Assembly (NCBI GenBank): GCA_947624125.1
Contig: CANQIY010000003.1
Location: 1 to 31,364 of the forward strand
Direction of reading: 5' to 3'
From: an uncultured Bacilli bacterium
GTDB taxonomy: Bacteria; Bacillota_I; Bacilli_A; RF39; UBA660
Length of the DNA: 31,364 bases
Each line of letters begins with the position of its first letter. Position 1 is the stretch's first letter. Under the pieces are notes generated by a model, which saw only the letters and a list, made by a program, of their open reading frames with translations, searched no databases and was not told the origin of the DNA. Shown here piece after piece: positions 24,566 to 31,131 of the stretch. Both the position numbers and the translations under genes were made by a program.

Positions 24566-24834
24566 TATACTAATTTATCAAACAATTCAATTAAATTGTC
24601 AATTTCTTTTTGGTCTTTAACATTTAAATTATTTTGCATATAATTAGCCAAAATATTTCGCCCTACTGTCTTTAGAGAATTAGTTAAAGCTGCAAGTTGA
24701 ATTAAAACTTCTTCATAAGAGCGATTATCTTTAATCATCCCATTTAAACCATTAATTTGGCCACAAATTATATTTAAACGTTTGGTAAAATATTCTTTAT
24801 CATTTTCACTTTTAATAAAATTTTGTTTATTCAT
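24565..24834 (-). CDS. CsoR/FrmR-family regulator lacking the usual ligands
   Basis: An 89 aa helical DUF156 repressor. It has the family pattern RLNIICGQINGLNGMI followed by EEVLIQLAALTNSLKTVGRNIL. In canonical copper CsoR the ligands are Cys-His-Cys; the aligned positions here are Y40, Y65 and N69. The only cysteine, C24, lies in the first helix in place of the usual E of RIEGQ. It should not sense Cu(I) in the standard way. GGAGG precedes the ATG. It is upstream of xfp but separated by a terminator, and no metal exporter is nearby, so the target is unknown. Confidence 0.85.
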   Translation of the reverse strand: MNKQNFIKSENDKEYFTKRLNIICGQINGLNGMIKDNRSYEEVLIQLAALTNSLKTVGRNILANYMQNNLNVKDQKEIDNLIELFDKLV

Positions 24835-24909
24835 CTTTATTCCTCCTCATTAGTAATTTTACTACATATCTATTTCCTTACTTCTTAATTATATCAATAT
24901 TTATAAAAA

Positions 24910-24926
24910 AAAGAAATACTTTCTTT
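24910..24926 (-). terminator. Terminator of the HExxH gene
   Basis: On the minus strand AAAGAAA-GTA-TTTCTTT is followed by a T run, just after the HExxH gene. Confidence 0.7.
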
Positions 24927-24937
24927 AAGAGGTATAA

Positions 24938-25720
24938 CTATTTTTTTCTTAATAATTTAAATTCACTATCATTAAGGGGCATCCCATATCTTACTTTATC
25001 AGAAAGACTAAAATTATCTAATTCATTAAAACCTTTAGCTTTTTTATATTTACCTATTATCTTAAGTGTATTTATAATAACACCATCTTTATTTTCATAA
25101 CCAACATAATAATAATATTTTAATAATTTTTGAAAATACAGAGCATATTCTTTTTTATTTTCTAAGTTAGCTAAATCAATAACGGTTCTTAAAGCCTCTA
25201 TGTTGGCATTACGCTCAATTACAGTATATTCTGCTTTTTTATTATATAAAATATATCTTAAATTACTAACAGGATTATTTTTATAGTTAAATTCCATACA
25301 AAATTCTAAAAATAAATCATAACAACTATTTAAAAGTGTGCTAGGAGATGCTAAATATTTCCAACCAATTGCGCCCTGATAAGAATGTTCTAATTCATGA
25401 AGTAACATAAAAAGACCTAAATAACATTCAAAATCCTTAATATTACTAAAGGGGGGTTTTAATTCTTCTTTCATATATAAAATACCATTATTATAAGCAT
25501 CTATATCAATATTTAAAGAATTATTATTAAAATTATAATATAAAAGTTTGTCTTCTTTTGAATATGTTTTCTTAACAATTGGTTTTTGTTTATTATCTTT
25601 AATACTAAATGTATCATAAAATTCATTTAAATAGTCTAAATCAACTGGTTTTTTAGCCATTTTTTCTAAATAAGTTGCTAATAAATTTAAATAATCTTTC
25701 GTCTTATTAATTTCTGTCAT
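24938..25720 (-). CDS. Putative zinc metallopeptidase-like protein (HExxH)
   Basis: A 260 aa protein without signal peptide or membrane segment. It carries HELEH at 108-112 within a hydrophobic helix (GLFMLLHELEHSYQ), the zinc-site pattern, and an ERNANIEAL helix at 169-177 that could give the third ligand (E169 or E174). No family recognised; tyrosine- and lysine-rich C-terminus. It is a single-gene unit with AAGGGAGA before the ATG, its own promoter and terminator. A C6 run (coding strand) encodes PP at 89-90. It may be an active peptidase or a metal-binding protein of other function. Confidence 0.65.
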   Translation of the reverse strand: MTEINKTKDYLNLLATYLEKMAKKPVDLDYLNEFYDTFSIKDNKQKPIVKKTYSKEDKLLYYNFNNNSLNIDIDAYNNGILYMKEELKPPFSNIKDFECYLGLFMLLHELEHSYQGAIGWKYLASPSTLLNSCYDLFLEFCMEFNYKNNPVSNLRYILYNKKAEYTVIERNANIEALRTVIDLANLENKKEYALYFQKLLKYYYYVGYENKDGVIINTLKIIGKYKKAKGFNELDNFSLSDKVRYGMPLNDSEFKLLRKK

Positions 25721-25747
25721 AACATTCTCCCTTTTTAAAGCTTTATT

Positions 25748-25775
25748 ATTATATAATAAATATATGAAATTACAA
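25748..25775 (-). promoter_or_regulatory. Promoter of the HExxH gene
   Basis: On the minus strand -35 TTGTAA (25770-25775), 16 bp spacer, -10 TATAAT (25748-25753). Confidence 0.6.
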
Positions 25776-25797
25776 GTCTAAAATAACTTTAACCTAA

Positions 25798-25821
25798 ATA
25801 AAAAACCATATTTTTTATGGT
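25798..25821 (-). terminator. Terminator of the CotZ-like gene
   Basis: On the minus strand ACCATA-AAAAA-TATGGT is followed by T residues, shortly after the CotZ-like stop. Confidence 0.8.
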
Positions 25822-25848
25822 CTTTTAAATTATATTTACACTTTGGTC

Positions 25849-26304
25849 TTAACAAACACAGTCGACATAAGTATCAGATAAACATCTTATACTACATAGA
25901 CAACTACAGTCCATTGTAAAGAATGAGTTGGTAGCAACATAAGGATATAAACTAGTTGGGTCAGTATTTTCAGCTAAAACTCTAAATGTACAACAATTGC
26001 CTTCGATTTTTTCTACTCTAAAAACGGTTGAACATGTGGCATTACTAGGTGCTCCGCTACAATTGGTTGTATCTTTACTTGTTGGCATACTCCAAGGTGT
26101 TCCATTTCCACAGCAAGTATAAAGCATAACTGGTCTTGTATTACATACTAAACAATTACTACCTCCACCAAGCATTGGTCTATCACAAGTATCTAAACAA
26201 TTATCTGGACAAGCATTTTCTTGTAAAACTAATATAATGCTTAAAATTTCATTGATACAGTTCCCAGAACTATTTGAATTATTTGCAAAATTATTGTTAT
26301 TCAT
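25849..26304 (-). CDS. CotZ/ExsY-like spore coat or exosporium protein
   Basis: A 151 aa cysteine-rich protein (about 19 Cys) with an Asn/Ser-rich N-terminus. The CotY/CotZ/ExsY pattern is visible: an N-terminal CINEILSIILVLQ helix, CPDNC and CDRP, VMLYTCCGNGTPW in the middle and FRVEKIEGNCCTFRVL in the second half. These proteins cross-link by disulfides to form the spore crust or exosporium. GGGTGA precedes the ATG, and a sigma-K-like promoter lies upstream, fitting late mother-cell expression. It is a single-gene unit with its own terminator. Confidence 0.85.
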   Translation of the reverse strand: MNNNNFANNSNSSGNCINEILSIILVLQENACPDNCLDTCDRPMLGGGSNCLVCNTRPVMLYTCCGNGTPWSMPTSKDTTNCSGAPSNATCSTVFRVEKIEGNCCTFRVLAENTDPTSLYPYVATNSFFTMDCSCLCSIRCLSDTYVDCVC

Positions 26305-26333
26305 CTTTTCACCCTTTCATGTATTCTCATTAT

Positions 26334-26360
26334 TAATTTATGTTTAATTTTTAAAATAGT
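26334..26360 (-). promoter_or_regulatory. Candidate sigma-K promoter of the CotZ-like gene
   Basis: On the minus strand AC (26359-26360), 16 bp, then CATAAATTA (26334-26342), matching the sigma-K pattern AC-N16/17-CATAnnnTA. It lies about 30 bp before the ATG of a coat protein gene, the class of gene sigma-K controls. Confidence 0.6.
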
Positions 26361-26432
26361 GAGTATACTTTTTATTCTTTTTTAAAACTCCTCTTTTTCT
26401 TTAAAATATTTAAGTCTTTTAAAATAGTAAGT
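26349..26432. repeat. Direct repeat in the cotZ-EIIB intergenic region
   Basis: TTTTAAAATAGTGAGT at 26349-26364 recurs as TTTTAAAATAGTAAGT at 26417-26432 (15 of 16 identical). One copy overlaps the CotZ -35, the other lies before the EIIB gene. Possible shared regulator site or chance. Confidence 0.35.
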
Positions 26433-26464
26433 TTCATAGTATAATTATATGTGGGTGATTAAAT

Positions 26465-26782
26465 TTGAATCCAATAATACAATATATTATTATTGCCTTT
26501 GTTATTCTAATTATTCTAGCTGTAGCTTTTAAAGTTACAAGAAAAGACTTTGCTATTAAAGAAAATAAATTGCTAGAATACTTAGGAGGAAAAGATAACA
26601 TTATTAATGCTGAATGTAATATGAGCAGATTTAAAGTTATACTACATGATGTATCTTTAGTTCAAAAAGATGCCATTCAAAGGCTCGGAGCAAAAGGCAT
26701 TGTGGAAATTGATAATCAATTAAAAATAATATTTGATAAAAATGCAAAACAATTAAAAAAATATATTGACGAAATCGTTTAA
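26465..26782 (+). CDS. Membrane-anchored degenerate PTS EIIB-like domain
   Basis: A 105 aa protein with one N-terminal membrane segment (about 6-24) and a glucose-family EIIB domain (about 35-104): YLGGKDNI, RFKVIL.D and LGAKGIVEIDNQLKIIF. In active EIIB the phosphorylated Cys lies in a C-x-T-R pattern; here that position is Asn (N52) and a Cys (C51) sits one residue earlier. No EIIC or EIIA is nearby, so it is unlikely to be part of a sugar transporter and may be a sensor or partner-binding protein. The start is TTG at 26465 after GGTGAT. Confidence 0.75.
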   Translation: MNPIIQYIIIAFVILIILAVAFKVTRKDFAIKENKLLEYLGGKDNIINAECNMSRFKVILHDVSLVQKDAIQRLGAKGIVEIDNQLKIIFDKNAKQLKKYIDEIV

Positions 26783-26796
26783 TATATTTTTTTATT
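26754..26796. terminator. Long bidirectional hairpin at the EIIB gene end
   Basis: AAAAAATATATT and AATATATTTTTT pair around an inner ACGA-AA-TCGT hairpin. It overlaps the last codons and stop of the EIIB-like gene and reaches the end of the convergent unknown gene, serving both. Confidence 0.75.
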
Positions 26797-27430
26797 GCCA
26801 ACTATTCTCTATTTCTTTATAATCAGTTATTCTTAAATAATTATTACTCAACATCGTTTTATAAGTAGTTATTGTCTTTGTAAATAAACAATTGGGTTTT
26901 TCTTCTAATAAACCAATAAAATGATAATTATCACAAAAATAATTTTCACTTTCTAAATATACATATTTATCATCATATTTCTTAATATTAATTATACTTC
27001 CAACATATTTATCATTTATTTTAGGATTATCATATTCTTTTATATAATATTCATTATTATAAGCTATAATTTGATGTTCTTCTAAAAAATTATTTACCGT
27101 ATTACCATTTAAAATATTAATTAAACTACCTAAATTATCAACTTTTTTATAGCGATTATAATCACCAATAGCAAAGTATTTAGGATGTTTATCTTCTTTT
27201 AATTCATAAGTAAAAGCACTATGGTCATAAATAGCTAAATAGTTAAAAAAAAGTTTTTGACTCTCTTCTAGAACATTATTATAAGTATAATTACCAAAAA
27301 TATTTTTTACTTTTCTATCAATATTGACATCTGTTTTAGAGTAAGCAAAAAAATCATACAAACAAGTTATGCCAATTAAAAAAATTAAACAAATAAAAAT
27401 AATAAGATTTCTTTTATCTTCTTTTTTCAT
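26792..27430 (-). CDS. Unknown single-TM extracytoplasmic protein
   Basis: A 212 aa protein: short charged N-terminus, one membrane segment (about 9-28), then a tyrosine-, asparagine- and lysine-rich domain predicted outside the cell. It has three Cys, two in the C-terminal half (FCDNYHF and NCLF) that could form a disulfide. No family recognised. The ATG has only a weak upstream GTGAGAA. The next gene upstream on the same strand starts 44 bp away. Function unknown. Confidence 0.5.
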   Translation of the reverse strand: MKKEDKRNLIIFICLIFLIGITCLYDFFAYSKTDVNIDRKVKNIFGNYTYNNVLEESQKLFFNYLAIYDHSAFTYELKEDKHPKYFAIGDYNRYKKVDNLGSLINILNGNTVNNFLEEHQIIAYNNEYYIKEYDNPKINDKYVGSIINIKKYDDKYVYLESENYFCDNYHFIGLLEEKPNCLFTKTITTYKTMLSNNYLRITDYKEIENSWQ

Positions 27431-27474
27431 ATTCTCACAATATTAATCATATCAAAAAAAGATGTAGATAACAA

Positions 27475-27771
27475 TTATATTTTTTCAATATCATCAATTT
27501 GCGTTATTTTAATAAGCTCCCCATCAATAGTAATTAAATTAGCACTATTTTTACCAACAATTGTTTTTTCGACAATATTATTACCCATAGTTATTCTAAC
27601 TCTACTTTTATAAACATGAGATGAGTCAGCAAAAATATTATTTATTTTCTTAATAATAGTTAAACTATCATATTTTTGTGGACTAACTCTATCACTTCCA
27701 TAAAATATTTCTTGTGTGTTTTTTAAATTATCAGATACTTTACCTGGAAAAACTTTTGGTAAATCTTTCAT
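27475..27771 (-). CDS. Unknown small soluble protein
   Basis: A 98 aa protein beginning MKDLPKVFPGKV, with a polar N-terminal third (NTQEIFYGSDR) and a strand-rich C-terminal half from about 52 (VYKSRVRITMGNNIVEKTIV, then LITIDGELIKITQIDDIEKI). This looks like a small beta barrel or SH3/OB-like fold. No membrane segment. GGGAGG precedes the ATG. It is divergent from the SEDS gene. I cannot assign it to a family. Confidence 0.55.
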   Translation of the reverse strand: MKDLPKVFPGKVSDNLKNTQEIFYGSDRVSPQKYDSLTIIKKINNIFADSSHVYKSRVRITMGNNIVEKTIVGKNSANLITIDGELIKITQIDDIEKI

Positions 27772-27818
27772 TAATTATTCCTCCCTTTATATTTTATGAT
27801 AAATAACTATTTATTGTT

Positions 27819-27831
27819 TATAATAATAATA
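27819..27831 (+). promoter_or_regulatory. -10 hexamer at the SEDS gene start
   Basis: A perfect TATAAT (27819-27824) ends six bases before the ATG at 27831, and no Shine-Dalgarno is visible. Transcription from it would start at or near the start codon. The -35 is poor. Confidence 0.45.
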
Positions 27832-28925
27832 TGACTAAATTTAAAAAAGATAACTTAATTTTAATTATTCCTCTTCTTATTTTAAATATAATAAGTATTT
27901 TTAATATGGTTAATGCTAAATTAATTAGTAGTGCTTATAATGATGCTTTTTTAAAACAAATTGTTTGGTTTATAATTGGTTATTTAATTATTTTAATTTT
28001 GCAAAAAGTAAAATTAAAAAATATTTTTAATTATGCTAAATATTTTTATTTTTTCTCTCTTTTTTTATTAATTTTAGTTTTAATTATGGGTAGTGTTGTT
28101 AATGGTGCTAAATGTTGGCTTAATATCATGGGATTCTCTTTTCAACCTAGTGAACTTGCTAAAATATCTTTAGCTCTTTATCTTACTTCTTTAACAAATA
28201 ATGTTAAACTTAAAAATTTTAAAGATGAAATAAAATTGTTATTAAAATTATTTATTATTACTTTAATTCCTTCTATTTTAGTCTTTTTAGAACCGGATAC
28301 GGGTGCAATTATCAACTTTTTAATTATTTTACTAGTTATTATTTTTTCAATTCATTTAAATAAATGGTGGTATATTACTTTTATTATTTTAAGTATCTTT
28401 TTAGGAGGTAGTTTTTTCCTTCTTTACTATTTATACCCCGATTTATTAATTAAATATTTAGGAACATCTCTTTTCTATCGGATGGATAGACTTATTAATT
28501 TTACTAAAGGAACTAGTTATCAATTAGAAAATGCTTTGATTACTATTGGTGCGTCTTCTTTTATGGGTGTTGGATTTAAAAAAATTTTATTATATATCCC
28601 GGAAGCTCCGACTGATTTTATCTTTTCTTTTTCCATGGGTAATTTTGGCTTTTTAAGTGTCATCATTGTCATCATTTGTTTTATAATAATCAATTTTTAT
28701 TTATTTTATAAAACTGATAAATTAAAGGTTAAAAAATATAAATTATTTATTTATACTTATATAGCTATTTTGATTTTTCATGAAATATATAATATCAGTA
28801 TGAATTTAGGTTTAATGCCAATTATGGGTATTCCTCTTCCCTTCTTGTCTTATGGGGGAACTAATATTTTAATCAATTATCTTTATTTAGCTCTCATTAT
28901 TAAATTTATAAATATGCCCAATTAA
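27831..28925 (+). CDS. SEDS-family protein (FtsW/RodA/SpoVE)
   Basis: A 364 aa polytopic peptidoglycan glycosyltransferase with about ten membrane segments. Family marks: GAKCWLNI with FQPSELAK near 88-107, EPDTGA near 153-158 in the position of the catalytic aspartate, and LPFLSYGGTN near 336-345. SEDS proteins polymerise lipid II with a partner class B PBP, for elongation, division or spore cortex. No PBP gene is adjacent, so the branch is not fixed; the W/Q and FQPSE pattern fits RodA and SpoVE as well. No Shine-Dalgarno precedes the ATG. Confidence 0.92.
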   Translation: MTKFKKDNLILIIPLLILNIISIFNMVNAKLISSAYNDAFLKQIVWFIIGYLIILILQKVKLKNIFNYAKYFYFFSLFLLILVLIMGSVVNGAKCWLNIMGFSFQPSELAKISLALYLTSLTNNVKLKNFKDEIKLLLKLFIITLIPSILVFLEPDTGAIINFLIILLVIIFSIHLNKWWYITFIILSIFLGGSFFLLYYLYPDLLIKYLGTSLFYRMDRLINFTKGTSYQLENALITIGASSFMGVGFKKILLYIPEAPTDFIFSFSMGNFGFLSVIIVIICFIIINFYLFYKTDKLKVKKYKLFIYTYIAILIFHEIYNISMNLGLMPIMGIPLPFLSYGGTNILINYLYLALIIKFINMPN

Positions 28926-28947
28926 AAAAAATGTTTTTTACAAACAT
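28924..28947. terminator. Convergent terminator between SEDS gene and phosphatase-like gene
   Basis: ATGTTT-5 nt-AAACAT (28931-28947) with an A run on the left and a partial T run on the right. On the minus strand it ends in eight T residues. Confidence 0.7.
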
Positions 28948-28950
28948 CTT

Positions 28951-29556
28951 TTATAAACGATTAATTTCTTTTAAACCGTCTGTATCAAAATATAATTCAT
29001 ATAAATCATAATTTGTTTCACTACCATCATAAATGATTTTATCATTATATTCTAATATTAAGTCATCTTCTAAATTATAACCAACTTTTCCATATTTAAG
29101 AAGAAATCCTAATATCGCTCTTTTATGTGTAAACATTACAATATTACCATCTTTATTAAGATTATTAGTAATAAAAGTATTTATTCTATCTCCTACATCT
29201 TGGAGTGATTCACCATTTGGCAAACGATAAGTAAAATCATGGTCTTGTAAATTTTTAACCATTTTTATATTTTTACTACCAAGCATTCCTACTGCACAGT
29301 CATTAAGTTCTTTTCTCATTTCGATTTGTAACTCAAATTTTCTAGCTAAATATTTAGCCGTTCCAATAGCTCCGCTTTGAAAACTTGCCATAATATATAA
29401 AATATCTTTTATTTCTTTTCTCTCACTAATGAGTTTAGCTACTTCTTCTCCTTTAATACTTAGAGGGCGCAGTAATCTTATTGTTTCTAAATCATCACTT
29501 AGAGCATAATTTAGATAATCTAAAAGTAAATTATTACTAACTAAATATATTCTCAT
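28951..29556 (-). CDS. Degenerate histidine phosphatase-fold protein
   Basis: A 201 aa protein with the phosphoglycerate-mutase-like layout: MRIYLV at the N-terminus, RPLSIKG near 30-36, a TAKYLA helix, LPNGESLQDVGDRI and IVMFTHKRAI. The catalytic RHG after the first strand is SNN (7-9), and the second arginine (S-x-x-x-R-A) is Gly62. Only the late His of FTH remains. It is therefore probably not a phosphatase by the usual mechanism. The start at 29556 follows GAGG and gives the family N-terminus. It overlaps rmuC by 20 bp. Confidence 0.75.
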   Translation of the reverse strand: MRIYLVSNNLLLDYLNYALSDDLETIRLLRPLSIKGEEVAKLISERKEIKDILYIMASFQSGAIGTAKYLARKFELQIEMRKELNDCAVGMLGSKNIKMVKNLQDHDFTYRLPNGESLQDVGDRINTFITNNLNKDGNIVMFTHKRAILGFLLKYGKVGYNLEDDLILEYNDKIIYDGSETNYDLYELYFDTDGLKEINRL

Positions 29557-30643
29557 TATTATCCTCTTCAATTTGTAAATTTTCAGTTGTTAATTTATCA
29601 ATTTCGGCATTTTTAATGCTCGCAAATCTTTTCGAAATCTTTTCTGATGTTGTATGTAATTCATCTAAACTTTGATTAACACTTTTAACACTTCTTGATA
29701 ATTTATCCCATCTTTCTTTATACCGATTAAATTCTATTCCTAATTTATCAAGTTCTGCATGAATAATTTTGGCATATTTATCTCTTTCCATATTTTTTAA
29801 AATCATGCTAATAATTGATAAAGTGCTAATTAATGTTGTTGGCCCTGCAATCCATACTTTACGGTCGTAAGCATAATTTAAAAGTTCAGGATGATACGCA
29901 TTTATTTCCGCAAAAATAGCTTCAGCTGGTAAAAACATAATAGCTTCATTACTTGTTTCACCCGGAATAATATATTTTTCCGCAATATCATTAATATGTT
30001 TTTTAACATCATTTATAAAATTCTTTTCAAATAGAGCTCTTTCTTCTTTAGAGCGATTTTTATCTACCATTTTTTGATAATTTTCTAAAGGAAATTTACT
30101 ATCAATAGCTATGACTCCTAAAGGAGATGGAGCATATAAAAGACAGTCAGCTACATAACCATTGCTCATTTTATGTTGAACATCATAAATACCATTGGCA
30201 CTAGACCCAAAAGCATTGTTTAAAATGTACTCTAAATTAACTTCACCAAATGTTCCTCTTGTTTTTTTATCGGTTAAAACACTTTGCAAAGAAACTATTT
30301 CCGTACTTAAACTGTCAATTTTCTTTTGCGCTTCATCAATTTTGTTAAGTCTTTCTAAAACATTCATAAATGTTTTATTACTTTTTTCAAAATTATCATT
30401 AAGTTCTTTATTAACTCGGTCATTTATGACATTTAATTTATATTCAATTTTATTATCTAAAGTCTCAAAATCACTACGTAAATCTTTACTGAAATTCATT
30501 TTAAATTCTGATATTTCTTTTGTTAAACTGGTATCTAATCTTCCCATTCTTTCGATTAAATCTTTACTACCATTCCCTTTGATAAGTAAAAATAAACATA
30601 AGATAATTAAAATTATTAGTAGACTAATAATTACGTATTCCAT
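29537..30643 (-). CDS. rmuC: DNA recombination protein RmuC
   Basis: A 368 aa RmuC-family protein, linked to limiting inversions and recombination at repeats. An N-terminal membrane anchor (about 3-21) precedes a long coiled coil (about 30-125). The nuclease-like domain begins at RGTFGEVNLEYIL, with VIAIDSKFPLENYQ and FLPAEAIFAEI, the conserved core. GGAGG precedes the ATG. It lies 8 bp after the PH-domain gene and overlaps the following phosphatase-like gene, forming a three-gene operon. Confidence 0.92.
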   Translation of the reverse strand: MEYVIISLLIILIILCLFLLIKGNGSKDLIERMGRLDTSLTKEISEFKMNFSKDLRSDFETLDNKIEYKLNVINDRVNKELNDNFEKSNKTFMNVLERLNKIDEAQKKIDSLSTEIVSLQSVLTDKKTRGTFGEVNLEYILNNAFGSSANGIYDVQHKMSNGYVADCLLYAPSPLGVIAIDSKFPLENYQKMVDKNRSKEERALFEKNFINDVKKHINDIAEKYIIPGETSNEAIMFLPAEAIFAEINAYHPELLNYAYDRKVWIAGPTTLISTLSIISMILKNMERDKYAKIIHAELDKLGIEFNRYKERWDKLSRSVKSVNQSLDELHTTSEKISKRFASIKNAEIDKLTTENLQIEEDNNENIFS

Positions 30644-30651
30644 AAAACCTC

Positions 30652-31017
30652 CTAATGACGATGTTTCATTCTCGCTTTTAATTCTGATAAAAATAATTTT
30701 TCATTCGCTGGATACATCGTTAATGTAAAATGATTAAATTTAATATTAACCTTTCCATTTTCTTCTTTTATTTCTTTAATTTTTTCATATTTAAATTTTA
30801 TTTTTATAAAGCCAAGAGCATTTACTAAATGTGTGTCTGTAAATTCATAATATGTAAAAAAGTAAATGTATGCTATGAATAAAACTAAAAATAAATAAAC
30901 AGCAAAATAAACATATTTTCTTAAGTATAACCAAACTAAACATGTTAAAAAAGATAATATTAAAACTGTTGACATTAATAGAACATTAGATTTTTCATAT
31001 TTAACTTTAAATTTCAT
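30652..31017 (-). CDS. PH-domain (bPH_4/SunI-like) membrane protein
   Basis: A 121 aa protein with two membrane segments (about 12-30 and 36-56) and a small C-terminal bacterial PH-like domain: YYEFTDTHLVN, the KFKYEKIKEIKE strand-turn and FTLTMYPANEKLFLSEL. This matches the short bPH_4/YcdB-like group that includes SunI, the sublancin immunity protein of Bacillus. GGTGATAC precedes the ATG. It heads the operon with rmuC. The role is unknown; an immunity role is possible but there is no linked bacteriocin. Confidence 0.7.
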   Translation of the reverse strand: MKFKVKYEKSNVLLMSTVLILSFLTCLVWLYLRKYVYFAVYLFLVLFIAYIYFFTYYEFTDTHLVNALGFIKIKFKYEKIKEIKEENGKVNIKFNHFTLTMYPANEKLFLSELKARMKHRH

Positions 31018-31099
31018 AGTATCACCAATTTAATTGTACTAAATATTTTCATACTTTTCTATATAAAACGAATATTTGTTACATTTTATAGACATTTTA

Positions 31100-31126
31100 T
31101 AAAAAAAGAAGGCTATAAGCCATCTT
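31100..31126 (-). terminator. Terminator of the right-edge surface protein
   Basis: On the minus strand AAGA-t-GGCT-TAT-AGCC-t-TCTT is followed by a T run, just after the stop. Confidence 0.75.
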
Positions 31127-31131
31127 AAAAA

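Noticed and set aside
25451..25456. Six-base G/C run inside the HExxH gene as a coding phase switch
   Set aside because: Only six bases, encodes an ordinary Pro-Pro, the frame is intact, and it is shorter than tracts usually linked to switching.
30195..30728. Long plus-strand frame opposite rmuC
   Set aside because: Ser/Leu-rich complement of a coiled-coil gene; rmuC on the other strand has clear family motifs and a good start.
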